NCBI GenBank assembly: GCA_002746215.1
Contig: NVWI01000009.1
Coordinates: forward strand, 36,268 to 69,242
Origin: SAR86 cluster bacterium
GTDB lineage: Bacteria > Pseudomonadota > Gammaproteobacteria > Pseudomonadales > Pseudohongiellaceae
Direction: 5' to 3'
DNA: 32,975 bases
Shown piece by piece: positions 1 through 8,313 of this stretch. Within the stretch, counting starts at the first letter, position 1, and each line of letters starts with the position of its first letter. The notes under the pieces were generated by a model. The model was not told the origin of the DNA and ran no database searches. It saw only the letters and a program-made list of their open reading frames with translations. The position numbers and the translations under genes were made by a program.

Positions 1-54
1 CGCATTCTTATACGCATTCTTATACGCATTCTTATACGCATTCTTATGCGTATA
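1..54. repeat. Four tandem 12-bp repeats ending in a hairpin
   Basis: Positions 1-48 are four head-to-tail copies of CGCATTCTTATA; the fourth differs only in its last base (G for A). The array starts at the window edge and may continue outside it. The last copy and the bases after it form a perfect hairpin: arms 33-41 and 46-54 (9 bp) around the loop TCTT. It lies beyond the 3' end of rapA. Function is unknown; it could be a polymorphic tandem repeat or a weak transcript-end structure. Confidence 0.85.
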
Positions 55-91
55 TTAGTATATTTGGGAAATAAAGCAAAAGAAATAAATA

Positions 92-120
92 CAATCAAGC
101 TGTCAGGTTACTTGATCCTT
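92..120. repeat. REP-like dispersed element, copy 1
   Basis: This 29-bp stretch matches positions 7608-7636 with only three differences. It carries the inverted repeat ATCAAG...CTTGAT around the core CAGGTTA. It sits between the tandem repeats and the 3' end of rapA. Two near-identical copies, both outside conserved coding sequence, suggest a genome-wide dispersed repeat such as a REP sequence mobilised by a RAYT transposase. No transposase is present in the window, so that link is inference. Confidence 0.55.
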
Positions 121-144
121 GTCTTTATTTGACTGTTGTTTTAT

Positions 145-3030
145 CTATTCACTAACAAAGATCAGACGAAGGCCTTCTAATTGTAAGCTGGCCTGATCAA
201 GTAGTGTGTCAGCAAACAGTCTTTGATTTTTAAGAAAACCTATTTCTGTATCGCGGATGTTGGGGTTTACAGTTTGTAGCGCAAGCAGGCGGTTTATTTC
301 AGCGTTTAATTCGGTCAGCATTTTTTCGGCGCTGTTTTTTATTATTGCTGGCAGTTGCTCGCTAGCAGTTTTTTCTGAGAGCTGGCTTAATTGTGTAAGT
401 TGTTCTTTATTTTCTGCGATAAACGCAGTGAATTGATATTTATCGGCAAGTTGAAGTTTGGCGTTTAGGTCTTGCATGGCAATCTTAGGGGCGAGGTCAT
501 TGCCTTCAGAGCTAAGCAGGGTTCTGATTGTTGTTGTGGGCAGAAAACGTTGTAATTGAAATTCTCGGGCAGCAGGCAGGTTTATGCGGTAAATGCTTTC
601 CAGAAAATAATAGCCTTGGGGTAAACGCTTGTTTTGAAGAACGGCCAGGCTAGCCTTGCCCAAATCACCTTGTAAAATGAAGTCTATACTTTGATTAAGC
701 AAAGGGTGGTGCCAGGAGACAAACTGTAAGTCCTCCCGAGATAAAGCCAGTGAACGCTGGCAGGTAAAGCTAAGGCCAGACTCCGGAACACCTGGAAAGC
801 CATCAACGAGCGCTTCATCATCGGGTTTTACAATCCAGCTACCATCGCTATTACGCTCGGTATTTAAGCCATAGTTATCAAACACAGATTCAAGCCAGGC
901 TTCGGGTGAAGCGGTTTTTTCCAGTTCAGTAATATCGTTGATTAAGCCTTGGCTTACCTCAGGTTTGAATGAATTTAACTCAAGCAGACGGTCTCGACCT
1001 TTAAGTAAGCCTTCATGTAAGCGTTTATTTTCTGCCTGAACTTTAGAGACAAGGCCGGATATTTTTTTTGAATTATAGTCAGCAGGATTGCCTAAGGCTT
1101 CTTCAAGTAAAGGCTTTAGCGCATCGAATACTTTATAAGATGCTGGGTTGGTTTGCTGAAATGCATTTAGCCCCGCATGGTAGCAATGAAATAAAACAGC
1201 TTGCGCAGTATTGCTGAAATAGGGCGCGTGAATATTAATTGTTTGGGTTTGCCCAATCCGGTCGAGTCGCCCGATACGTTGTTCCAGCAGGTCTGGATTA
1301 AGCGGTAAATCAAACAGCACAAGGTGATGACTGAACTGAAAATTTCTGCCTTCACTGCCAATTTCTGAGCATAATAATAGCCGCGCGCCGTTTTCTTTTT
1401 CAGCGAAATAGGCTGCGGCTCTATCTCTTTCTATCAGGCTCATGTCTTCGTGGAAAACGGCAGTACGAACACCGCGACGTAGGCGTAAGAATTTTTCTAA
1501 GTGCTTTGCGGTATTTTTATGGGCGCAAATTAGTAGAATTTTCTCCGCTGGATGTTTTTTTAATAGACCTTCAAGCCACTCTACACGAGGGTCAAGCTTT
1601 AGCCATTCACTTTCTTTACTCTCTGTTTCCGGGGTTAGCTTGCTAGACATGCCTTGATATATTGGCGGTGCTTCTAAAGGGTATTCATGTAACTTACGGG
1701 CAGGAAAGCCACTAATCACCTTGCGGCTATTCCTGAATAAAATACGTCCGGTACCGTGACGATCCAGAACAGCGTCGATTAAGCTTTGTCTAAGCTGGTT
1801 TTTTTCTTCATCGTCGATTTTGGCAGAAAGTAGTTTTTCACCCAGCGCCTGAATATGCTTGTCGTTGAATAGCAGCGATAAATCATCTATTAGTTTTTTT
1901 AGTTTGTTCGTATTGGACAACAGCGCGTCCTGTTCCAGCTTTTCTATTAAGGTGGCTATTTTAGTGAAGTTATTTTGTTCATGGCTAAAGCTTTCAAAAT
2001 CATGAAAGCGATCGGCATCCAGTAAACGTAACAAGGCAAAATAACTTTCAGCGCCAAGTTGGTCTGGCGTTGCGGTTAATAAAATTAAGCCTTTCACCGC
2101 TTGGCTGAAGGCTTTGATATGGTTATAAGCGAGAGCTTCAGGGCTTATTTCCTGAGAGCTGGGGTTATTTTCAGTGGCTTTTAAATGGTGCGCTTCATCA
2201 ACGATTAATAAATCCCATTCTGCGTCGAGTGCTTGTTGATGACGTTCAGGGTTGTTGATAAAGAAATCATTACTGCACAGTATTAATTGCTCTGCCAGAA
2301 AAGGGTTTTCATTGCTGGCGCTGGCTTCGCAGCGGTCAACATCGACGATGCTAAAAGCCAGATTAAAACGCCGTAATAGTTCGACCAGCCATTGGTGTAA
2401 CAAGGTTTCAGGAACGATGATAAGAATGCGGCTGGCAAGCCCGCTGAAAAGTTGTTGCTGCATGATTAAGCAGGCTTCAATGGTTTTACCCAGGCCTACT
2501 TCATCCGCTAACAGAACCCTGGGGGCATAGCGCTGGGCAACTTCATTCGCAATGTAGAGTTGATGCGCTAATAATTCTGTGCGTGCGCTACAGAGCCCTA
2601 ATAACGGTGAGCTCTCAATGAAATTTAAGGTGTCGAGGGTGCTGCTACGTAGTTCAAACCACTGTTTATGATCAAACTGGCCTGCAAGTAAGCGCTTGAG
2701 TGGTTGATCAAGTGATATGTTGTTAGTCAGCGAACTTTCGGGCAGATCTTTAACCTGATTGTTTTGGTCGGTGACCTGGTAAATTGTGAGGCCATCTATT
2801 TCGTTAAGGGCTTGTACTTGATAGGCATTTTGTTCGCGATCATGCACGGTATCGCCGACATTGAACAGAATGCGGCTTAAGGGCGCGCGATCTTTAGCAT
2901 AAAGACGAGTCTCTGCGGTTTGTGGAAACTCGACACTGATTATGCGTAGGTCTACTTCAGTAATAAGGCCAAGCCCAAGTTCTGGCTCTGAGTCGCTAAT
3001 CCAACGTTGTCCGAGTGCATAGGGTGTCAT
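145..3030 (-). CDS. rapA: RNA polymerase-associated ATP-dependent helicase-like protein RapA (HepA)
   Basis: RapA is a Swi2/Snf2-type ATPase that binds core RNA polymerase and promotes its recycling. The 961-residue product is close to the 968 of E. coli. The N-terminus (MTPYALGQRWISDSEPELGLG) matches the RapA N-terminal domain. Helicase lobe 1 has Walker A LLADEVGLGKT at about 173-183 and the DEAH box at about 278-281. Lobe 2 contains GSEGRNFQFSHHLVLFDLP and the arginine-rich QRIGRLDRIGQ motif. The C-terminal third is the RapA-specific region. The ATG at 3030 gives the expected family N-terminus. It lies 70 bp downstream of ybiT on the same strand, so the two may be cotranscribed. No strong intrinsic terminator follows it. 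The assignment is very secure. Confidence 0.97.
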   Translation of the reverse strand: MTPYALGQRWISDSEPELGLGLITEVDLRIISVEFPQTAETRLYAKDRAPLSRILFNVGDTVHDREQNAYQVQALNEIDGLTIYQVTDQNNQVKDLPESSLTNNISLDQPLKRLLAGQFDHKQWFELRSSTLDTLNFIESSPLLGLCSARTELLAHQLYIANEVAQRYAPRVLLADEVGLGKTIEACLIMQQQLFSGLASRILIIVPETLLHQWLVELLRRFNLAFSIVDVDRCEASASNENPFLAEQLILCSNDFFINNPERHQQALDAEWDLLIVDEAHHLKATENNPSSQEISPEALAYNHIKAFSQAVKGLILLTATPDQLGAESYFALLRLLDADRFHDFESFSHEQNNFTKIATLIEKLEQDALLSNTNKLKKLIDDLSLLFNDKHIQALGEKLLSAKIDDEEKNQLRQSLIDAVLDRHGTGRILFRNSRKVISGFPARKLHEYPLEAPPIYQGMSSKLTPETESKESEWLKLDPRVEWLEGLLKKHPAEKILLICAHKNTAKHLEKFLRLRRGVRTAVFHEDMSLIERDRAAAYFAEKENGARLLLCSEIGSEGRNFQFSHHLVLFDLPLNPDLLEQRIGRLDRIGQTQTINIHAPYFSNTAQAVLFHCYHAGLNAFQQTNPASYKVFDALKPLLEEALGNPADYNSKKISGLVSKVQAENKRLHEGLLKGRDRLLELNSFKPEVSQGLINDITELEKTASPEAWLESVFDNYGLNTERNSDGSWIVKPDDEALVDGFPGVPESGLSFTCQRSLALSREDLQFVSWHHPLLNQSIDFILQGDLGKASLAVLQNKRLPQGYYFLESIYRINLPAAREFQLQRFLPTTTIRTLLSSEGNDLAPKIAMQDLNAKLQLADKYQFTAFIAENKEQLTQLSQLSEKTASEQLPAIIKNSAEKMLTELNAEINRLLALQTVNPNIRDTEIGFLKNQRLFADTLLDQASLQLEGLRLIFVSE

Positions 3031-3100
3031 AAATAATTAACTAGTAGAGTGCTGACTTATTTTACTCGACAGTGAGCTTGCTTAAAATTTAATGCCGCTA

Positions 3101-4687
3101 TCAGTCATAGATGTCCTGACTGTGTAAGTAATCTTCATAAGAGCCTTTGAAATCAACTAAGCCGTCTGGTTGCATATCAATAATTCGCGTAGCCAATGAG
3201 GATACAAATTCGCGGTCATGACTAACAAAAATTTGTGTGCCAGGGAAATTGTCTAAAGCCAGGTTCAGCGCTTCGATAGATTCCATATCTAAATGGTTAG
3301 TAGGTTCATCGAGCAATAAGACATTAGGGTTGGTCAGACTGAATTTACCGAACAACATACGGCCTTCTTCGCCACCCGAAATTACTTTCACCGATTTACT
3401 GACTTCATCGCCGGAAAACAACATACGCCCAAGGGCGCCACGAACGAGTTGGTTGTCACCTTTGGTCCATTGTTTCATCCAGTTAAATAAGCTGAGGTCA
3501 TCGACAAAATCATTTTGGTGATCCTGAGCGAAATAATCTATTTTGGCTTGCTCGGCCCATTTCACTTTGCCGCTGTCTACTTCCATCTCACCTAATAAGC
3601 AGCGCAGTAGTGTGGTTTTACCCGCGCCGTTTGGACCGATGATGGCTACGCGTTCACCCGCTTCAATTTGCAGGCTGAGCTTGCTGAATAAAGGTTTATC
3701 GAAAGCTTTACTAATGTTTTCAACTCTCACGGCCTGACGGTGTAGTTTTTTCTCTTGGGAAAAGCGAATGTAAGGGCTGACTCGACTGGATGGTTTTATA
3801 TCCTCCAGTTGAATTTTATCTATTTTTCTTGCGCGGGAGGTTGCTTGTTTGGCTTTAGACGCATTGGCAGAAAAACGGCTGACGAAACTTTGTAATTCGG
3901 CAATTTGCTCTTTTTTCTTGGCATTTTCATTGAGCAGGCTTTCACGAGCTTGGGTCGACGCTATCATGTAGTCATCATAATTGCCGGGATAGACCCTCAA
4001 CTCACCATAATCCAAATCAGCGATATGGGTGCATACGGTGTTTAGAAAGTGACGGTCATGAGAAATAATAATGATTGTACTGCTGCGTTGTTTGAGAACA
4101 TTTTCTAACCAGCGAATGGTATTGATATCCAGATTGTTGGTGGGCTCGTCCAGTAATAATACCTCAGGGTCAGAGAACAAGGCTTGAGCAAGCAGTACGC
4201 GCAGCTTCCAGCCTGGTGAAATATTAGCCATAAGACCAACATGTTGATCAAGTGGAATGTCCAGGCCCAGTAATAATTCACCGGCTCTTGATTCAGCGGT
4301 ATAGCCATCCAGTTCAGCAAAGAGAGTTTCCAGGTCAGCGACCTTCATGCCTTCATCTTCTGTCATTTCGGCAAGGCTGTAGATACGGTCTCTTTCCTGC
4401 TTAACTTTCCATAACTCTTCATGGCCCATGATCACAGTATCGATAACCGAATGTTCTTCAAAGGCAAATTGATCCTGACGCAGCTTACCCAAACGTGTGT
4501 GAGGCTCCAGCATAACCTGGCCTGAAGTGGCTTTTAACTCATCTCCCATGATTTTCATCAGGGTAGATTTTCCACTGCCATTAGCGCCAATTAGGCCATA
4601 GCGGTTGCCGTTATTGAATTTAACAGAGACATTTTCAAAAAGAGGTTTTGCCCCAAATTGAATGGTGAGGTTTGCTGTGGAAATCAT
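3101..4687 (-). CDS. ybiT: ABC-F family ATPase YbiT
   Basis: This is a cytosolic ABC-F protein with two ATP-binding cassettes and no membrane segments. ABC-F proteins act on the ribosome; YbiT's exact role is less settled than that of EttA. At 528 residues it aligns end to end with E. coli YbiT. Cassette 1 has Walker [10 protein letters not shown] (about 34-42), the degenerate signature [14 protein letters not shown] typical of this subfamily, and [11 protein letters not shown]. The linker contains [23 protein letters not shown], rich in basic residues. Cassette 2 has GPNGAGKTT, an intact SGGEEGRM signature and [11 protein letters not shown]. Both switch histidines ([14 protein letters not shown]) are present. 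The ATG at 4687 gives the family start [12 protein letters not shown]. Rival ABC-F names (EttA, Uup) fit less well because of the [14 protein letters not shown] segment. Confidence 0.95.
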   Translation of the reverse strand: MISTANLTIQFGAKPLFENVSVKFNNGNRYGLIGANGSGKSTLMKIMGDELKATSGQVMLEPHTRLGKLRQDQFAFEEHSVIDTVIMGHEELWKVKQERDRIYSLAEMTEDEGMKVADLETLFAELDGYTAESRAGELLLGLDIPLDQHVGLMANISPGWKLRVLLAQALFSDPEVLLLDEPTNNLDINTIRWLENVLKQRSSTIIIISHDRHFLNTVCTHIADLDYGELRVYPGNYDDYMIASTQARESLLNENAKKKEQIAELQSFVSRFSANASKAKQATSRARKIDKIQLEDIKPSSRVSPYIRFSQEKKLHRQAVRVENISKAFDKPLFSKLSLQIEAGERVAIIGPNGAGKTTLLRCLLGEMEVDSGKVKWAEQAKIDYFAQDHQNDFVDDLSLFNWMKQWTKGDNQLVRGALGRMLFSGDEVSKSVKVISGGEEGRMLFGKFSLTNPNVLLLDEPTNHLDMESIEALNLALDNFPGTQIFVSHDREFVSSLATRIIDMQPDGLVDFKGSYEDYLHSQDIYD

Positions 4688-4801
4688 GAGCTTTGCTTGC
4701 GGTAGAAATTAAGGCGCGCATTCTAGCAAAAGGGGGAGGGCGTGAGTAACTTAATATTCAAGCCGACAAATTAAAGCCAATATAAGGTCAATTAATAGAA
4801 C

Positions 4802-4857
4802 CTCTTATATAGAGATAAGAGATGTCCACTAAAAACGAATACGGATTTAAGCCGTAT
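4802..4857. repeat. Two short inverted repeats upstream of the toxin-antitoxin operon
   Basis: Two perfect small inverted repeats lie here: CTCTTAT/ATAAGAG (4802-4808 and 4815-4821, 6-nt spacer) and ATACGG/CCGTAT (4839-4844 and 4852-4857, 7-nt spacer). They occupy the 220-bp gap between the divergent ybiT and higB genes. They could be secondary operators or transcript hairpins; no function can be assigned. The rest of the gap (4688-4801) shows nothing clear. Confidence 0.4.
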
Positions 4858-4881
4858 ATTTTATCTCAAACTCTTGACTGA

Positions 4882-4899
4882 GTTATCATTTATGATAAC
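4882..4899. promoter_or_regulatory. Probable antitoxin operator for the higBA-type operon
   Basis: The palindrome GTTATCAT-TT-ATGATAAC has perfect 8-bp arms and ends 8 bp before the toxin start codon. The right half overlaps a -10-like TATGAT (4891-4896). Antitoxins of this class bind palindromes in their own promoter, so autorepression by the HTH protein at 5227 is the natural reading. That is inference; the palindrome is seen directly. Confidence 0.6.
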
Positions 4900-4907
4900 C
4901 TTGGTTT

Positions 4908-5225
4908 ATGTCATGGAATGTCACGTTCTTCAATGGAAAGGTTAAAGATGAGGCGCTTCGCTTCCCAGATGGAATACTATCTAATTTTCTACACATCTTA
5001 GAAATGATTGAAGAACATGGCCCTGCAATTGGCTTACCTTATACGGCTCCATTAGGAAATAAACTATTTGAAATTCGAGCTAAAGGACAGGAAGGAATAG
5101 GTAGATCTCTTTTTTGTCATGTTAAGGGAAAGGAAATAATAATTTTACATTCCTTTATTAAAAAGACTCAGAAAGCGCCAAAGAAAGAAATTGATAAGGC
5201 GCGTAAACGAATGAAGGAGCTCTAA
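4908..5225 (+). CDS. higB: HigB/RelE-superfamily toxin (Gp49-like)
   Basis: This is a probable mRNA-cleaving toxin of a type II toxin-antitoxin module, with the toxin gene first as in higBA. The 105-residue product has the family landmarks: an N-terminal strand MSWNVTFFNGKV, the helix FLHILEMIEEHGPAIGLPYT, then PLGNKLFEIRAKGQEGIGR, and a C-terminal basic KKTQKAPKKEIDKARKRM block. The family acts through basic residues rather than a classic nuclease triad, so intact catalysis cannot be proved by eye. The start codon lies only 8 bp from the operator palindrome and lacks a recognisable Shine-Dalgarno; a very short or leaderless 5' end is likely. It is followed one base later by its antitoxin. 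Nearby ParE/RelE subfamilies are an alternative label. Confidence 0.85.
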   Translation: MSWNVTFFNGKVKDEALRFPDGILSNFLHILEMIEEHGPAIGLPYTAPLGNKLFEIRAKGQEGIGRSLFCHVKGKEIIILHSFIKKTQKAPKKEIDKARKRMKEL

Positions 5226-5226
5226 A

Positions 5227-5529
5227 ATGGCTAGACCTACATTAAAATCATTTAAGGCTGAAGCACTAAAAAGAAAGGCTGTAAAAGAAGAATACTTGGA
5301 GCTTGCTCCTGCTTATGAAGTAAGACGTAAGCTTATCGCATTGCGCCAAGAAGCGGGTTTAACGCAAGAGCAACTAGCAGAGTTATTGCATACTAATAAA
5401 AGTAATATCTCTCGTTTAGAAAGTGTGGGTTCTACTATATCGCCAAAATTATCGACTCTCGCTGATTATGCTCAAGCCATTGGTTATAAAATAAAAATTG
5501 ATTTTGTGCCAATCCAATCAGGAACCTAA
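5227..5529 (+). CDS. higA: HigA-like XRE-family antitoxin
   Basis: This is the helix-turn-helix antitoxin partner of the upstream toxin. It should bind and neutralise the toxin and repress the operon. The 100-residue protein has a basic N-terminal arm (about 1-30) and an XRE/Cro HTH domain at about 34-88. The segment LRQEAGLTQEQLAELLHTNK followed by SNISRLES is the HTH core. The C-terminus is a short strand, YKIKIDFVPI. A good Shine-Dalgarno, AAGGAG (5214-5219), lies 7 nt before the ATG inside the 3' end of the toxin gene, giving the antitoxin stronger translation than the toxin. Only one base separates the two genes. A strong terminator follows at 5569. Confidence 0.88.
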   Translation: MARPTLKSFKAEALKRKAVKEEYLELAPAYEVRRKLIALRQEAGLTQEQLAELLHTNKSNISRLESVGSTISPKLSTLADYAQAIGYKIKIDFVPIQSGT

Positions 5530-5568
5530 TCAAGAGCAATATGCCAAAGTCGCATTTAAGCCAGTCAT

Positions 5569-5599
5569 AAAAAAGCCCCTAGCTTAAGGGGCTTTTTTT
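5569..5599. terminator. Bidirectional intrinsic terminator
   Basis: The perfect stem GCCCCT/AGGGGC (5575-5580 and 5587-5592) with loop AGCTTA is flanked by six A on the left and seven T on the right. It reads as an intrinsic terminator on both strands. It closes the toxin-antitoxin operon (ends 5529) and the convergent methyltransferase-like gene (stop at 5618). Confidence 0.92.
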
Positions 5600-5617
5600 A
5601 TTCTATAAAACCTTACA

Positions 5618-6319
5618 TTACATTGCCGGTCTTCTTGCAACAAAAAGGAACCGGTCTGTGTTACGGCCCAGGAGTGGGTCACTGGCTGAAAGTGTATGAT
5701 CGTCAGCATTGTTCCTCATTAAATTGGATTCTTCCACGACTTCCAGTCCTGCTGCTTCAATCCATTGCCTTATATTAGCTGGTGGCATTCTGTGTAATCG
5801 AGAATTATCTATGCTGGCATCACCGATATGATCGATCACAGCTACCACGCCACCAGGTTTCAGCGTATTTTTTATCTGCTCAAAATAAGGAATGAATCGA
5901 CCACCATCACCATGATGGGTATTCAAGGCAGTAACGGCGACATCAATGCTGCTACTGTCTACGTCTTCTAGGCCACTTACAAATTCAACATTGTCCATGG
6001 CAGCCATATACTCAGGGGGAGGGCCTCCTCTAACACCGCCATCAGCACCTTGTGCGACGATAGTGCCGGATTGCCCAACAGCAGCATCAAACACCAGCGT
6101 CCACCAGCCAGTTTGAGAGCCAATGTCGAGTACTGTCATGCCTTCTTCAACGCCCAATAAGTTCATGACCTGGTAGGGGTGGCGAGCACCATCTCTGAGT
6201 CTGTCTGCTTCGGGTCTGGCGCTGAGCTTTTCGACAAAATCAGGGGCTTGTGCATAAGCGCCGGATATCATGCCGAAGAGACATATTACAAAACTGGTTT
6301 TTTTGATTAAGTTGTTCAT
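5618..6319 (-). CDS. Exported class I SAM-methyltransferase-like protein
   Basis: This is a predicted secreted or periplasmic protein with a methyltransferase fold; substrate unknown. Residues 1-23 form a signal peptide with a basic start (NNLIKK), a hydrophobic core and the AYA|Q cleavage motif. The mature part contains ARHPYQVMNLLGVEEG and the SAM-binding loop VLDIGSQTGWW (about 63-73), and later VVAVIDHIGDAS and the C-terminal FLFVARRP strand. The 233-residue length and the signal peptide fit the 'predicted methyltransferase' family (COG4798-like) common in marine Proteobacteria. AAGGA (complement of 6325-6329) lies 5 nt before the ATG and supports this start. Because SAM is cytosolic, activity after export is questionable; it may have lost catalysis. 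The downstream terminator is shared with higBA. Confidence 0.75.
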   Translation of the reverse strand: MNNLIKKTSFVICLFGMISGAYAQAPDFVEKLSARPEADRLRDGARHPYQVMNLLGVEEGMTVLDIGSQTGWWTLVFDAAVGQSGTIVAQGADGGVRGGPPPEYMAAMDNVEFVSGLEDVDSSSIDVAVTALNTHHGDGGRFIPYFEQIKNTLKPGGVVAVIDHIGDASIDNSRLHRMPPANIRQWIEAAGLEVVEESNLMRNNADDHTLSASDPLLGRNTDRFLFVARRPAM

Positions 6320-6438
6320 TAGCGTCCTTATTGGTTTATGGGCTGTATGAAAGAGCAGGAAAAGTACTCTAGATAGGCTTTGATATCAAGATTTGATTAG
6401 GGGCGAACTGGTTAACAAAGGGCTGATATAGAAATAGC

Positions 6439-6457
6439 TTAAATAAATTTTATTTAA
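6439..6457. repeat. AT-only hairpin between two minus-strand genes
   Basis: TTAAATAA-ATT-TTATTTAA forms perfect 8-bp arms just past the stop of the gene at 6466-7530. Composed only of A and T, it would be a weak RNA structure. It could help end that transcript, but this is uncertain. Confidence 0.4.
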
Positions 6458-6465
6458 CCATTATG

Positions 6466-7530
6466 TTATGGTCTTCCGCGCCAAACAGGTTGTGCATAGA
6501 GAGATGTATCGTTGCCTTCTGCACAAACAAATTCAAATATTTCTTGGCCTTCGACAAGACGCGCCTCGAAATTTTGAGTCCAGGTGCCAGTAAATGCTTC
6601 AGGGTCTTCTGCGGTGATTTCTATTAATAAACGATCATTTTGTGGGCGAGTGTAGCGCTCAGTAATCGTTAATGCTTCTGTATGTACACCGAAACCAGGT
6701 GTGATCTCATTAAAACCGGAAGACTCTACTACTAAGGTATCACCTTCCCAATGTCCAGCCGAATGCCCATACCAGGCGGGATTCCATAGTTCAGGTCGAG
6801 ATCTGCCATCAAGGAAAATCTGCCGGAAACCAGGGGTTACAAACTCAATGATCTGCACAATCAAATCGTCAGTCTGTACAATTTTATAAGGGAAAATTAA
6901 GGCGCTTATTGACGCGCTCTGAGGTAGGCAATAAGAAGCAGGGTTTTGTTGCCCCAATGCCATCAATTGGTCGTTTATATCTTGCGCCCACGGTTGCATT
7001 GGAGGCGATGGAAATAATCCGCTGCGATCAGGAATGTTGTACCAGATACCTGAAAAATCAGGTTTTCCGTCAGCCATTCTGGGTGTTGGCCCGGATAAAT
7101 CGCCTGATTGAGAGATCATATCTTCCGCCAGCATACCCGGATCATCACCAATCGTTCCAAGGTTAATGTGCCAATTCAGATTGAGATCCAGTTGTTGTGT
7201 TTGGCGCGCTAAAATTTCGACATTCTCTTGAGCATAAGTGCGATACATGCAACAAGAAATGGGGAAATTAAGGCTGTAAAGTCCGACCGGAACATCGGTA
7301 ATCGTATATTGCCCGCTGAGTGTGACGTCGGCTTCATACACTGTCGCCGTGTCAACACTGGTTAGAGTAATAGCAGAACTTAAGCCTGTAACAGTGGAGC
7401 CGTTCGGGTCAATAAGGCTGCCTGTAATAGAGCCAGTATTCTCTTGAGAAAAGACAAGATGAGAGGAAAAAACAGAAGATAGAATCAACACAGTAAGTAG
7501 TAATTTGAAATTATTTATTATTTTTCTCAT
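6466..7530 (-). CDS. Exported carboxypeptidase-regulatory-like domain protein, function unknown
   Basis: The product from the chosen start is 354 residues. Residues 1-27 are a signal peptide (MRKIINNFKLLLTVLILSSV, cleaving near VFS|QEN). About 28-115 is a carboxypeptidase-regulatory-like beta-sandwich (GSITGSLIDPNGSTVTGL ... GQYTITDVPVGLYSLNF). The C-terminal part, from DFSGIWYNIP onward, contains HWEGDTLVVESSGFNE, HTEALTITERYTR and an EDPEAFTGTWTQNFE segment, a pattern seen in many uncharacterised exported proteins of marine Gammaproteobacteria and Acidobacteria. An in-frame ATG further upstream at 7614 is less likely: it adds a non-signal-like segment and runs into a dispersed repeat. The ATG at 7530 puts the signal peptide at the N-terminus. 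It follows the same direction as the exported methyltransferase-like gene, 146 bp upstream of it. Function unknown. Confidence 0.7.
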   Translation of the reverse strand: MRKIINNFKLLLTVLILSSVFSSHLVFSQENTGSITGSLIDPNGSTVTGLSSAITLTSVDTATVYEADVTLSGQYTITDVPVGLYSLNFPISCCMYRTYAQENVEILARQTQQLDLNLNWHINLGTIGDDPGMLAEDMISQSGDLSGPTPRMADGKPDFSGIWYNIPDRSGLFPSPPMQPWAQDINDQLMALGQQNPASYCLPQSASISALIFPYKIVQTDDLIVQIIEFVTPGFRQIFLDGRSRPELWNPAWYGHSAGHWEGDTLVVESSGFNEITPGFGVHTEALTITERYTRPQNDRLLIEITAEDPEAFTGTWTQNFEARLVEGQEIFEFVCAEGNDTSLYAQPVWRGRP

Positions 7531-7607
7531 CAACTTTGCTCTTTTATACTGTTTATGGGGTAACACTATACTATTTATATAATGTAGATAAAGGCTTTTG
7601 AAAAACA

Positions 7608-7636
7608 CAATCAAGGGGGCAGGTTACTTGATCCTT
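7608..7636. repeat. REP-like dispersed element, copy 2
   Basis: A 29-bp near-copy of positions 92-120 with three mismatches, keeping the ATCAAG/CTTGAT arms. The spacer begins GGGGGCAGG, reminiscent of the GGGG-containing heads of RAYT-associated REP sequences. It lies upstream of the exported-protein gene and touches only the discarded longer version of that reading frame. Confidence 0.55.
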
Positions 7637-7781
7637 AAATAGCGGCCTATAAGCTTGAGAAGTGTTTTAGAAAAACATAATAATGCGGTAAAGTCCTTCT
7701 TCGCAGTTGGGGTGCCTACTACGTAAACGTGCTCAGCCTAAACATTAGAAGGCCGCGAATTTATATAAAAAGGAAGAATGG

Positions 7782-8207
7782 ATGGAAAGTTATAATGGTG
7801 GTTGTTTATGTGGCGCTGTACGATTCACGGCAAAGGCGAAACCGATAGTAACCAGGGCATGCTGGTGTCATCTTTGCCAAAAGCTTGCGTCAGGAAATGC
7901 GACTATAAATTTAGCCTTCGATAAAAACGCGATAGTGATTACTGGTCAACTAAAAGATTACTCTGGGGTTGCGGAAAGCGGCAATAAGATGCACCGCCGA
8001 TTTTGCCCTGATTGTGGTGTGCATATGTTCAGCGAAGCTGAAGAAAGACCCAACATCATTGTTGTAAGAGCCGGAACTCTTGATGAACCAGAGAGTGTAA
8101 AGGTAGAAGCCTTAATCTGGACCAGTAGTGCTCCCTCATGGGTAAAGCTGGATTCTAATTTACCTCATTTTGAAGCCCAGCCTCCGGCTCTTAAAGTTAA
8201 TGAATAA
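7782..8207 (+). CDS. GFA family (glutathione-dependent formaldehyde-activating-like) zinc protein
   Basis: This 141-residue cytosolic protein has the GFA/Mss4-like fold. The zinc-binding cysteines are visible: GGCLCGAVRF (Cys8, Cys10), CWCHLCQK (Cys27, Cys29, Cys32) and RRFCPDCGVHMF near residue 95. The family is named after a proposed formaldehyde-glutathione condensing enzyme, but most members have no demonstrated reaction, so a detoxification role is only possible. AAGGAAG (7770-7776) lies 5 nt before the ATG and fixes the start. It stands as the first plus-strand gene after the minus-strand exported pair and precedes another small gene by 106 bp. The 167-bp upstream gap (7615-7781) holds the dispersed repeat and no other clear signal. 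Confidence 0.88.
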   Translation: MESYNGGCLCGAVRFTAKAKPIVTRACWCHLCQKLASGNATINLAFDKNAIVITGQLKDYSGVAESGNKMHRRFCPDCGVHMFSEAEERPNIIVVRAGTLDEPESVKVEALIWTSSAPSWVKLDSNLPHFEAQPPALKVNE

Positions 8208-8313
8208 AGAAAATAAAAACCAAAGATGAGAAGAGGTAAGAGCCTTCTATAAGCGTGACCAACAGTGTTGGCATCCTTGAACCTAAATATTATGTATTTA
8301 AAAGGAGAAAAAT

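Noticed and set aside
6701-7166. Plus-strand frames opposite the exported protein gene
   Set aside because: They are antisense to a gene with a signal peptide and conserved motifs, and have no ribosome sites.
7531-7614. Upstream ATG at 7614 for the exported carboxypeptidase-regulatory-like protein
   Set aside because: The extra 28 residues precede a clear signal peptide and overlap a dispersed repeat, so the start at 7530 is preferred.
7640-7781. Possible integron attC site upstream of the GFA gene (GCGGCCT ... AGGCCGC, about 100 bp apart)
   Set aside because: The core RYYYAAC/GTTRRRY pairs of an attC site are not present, and no integrase is in the window.
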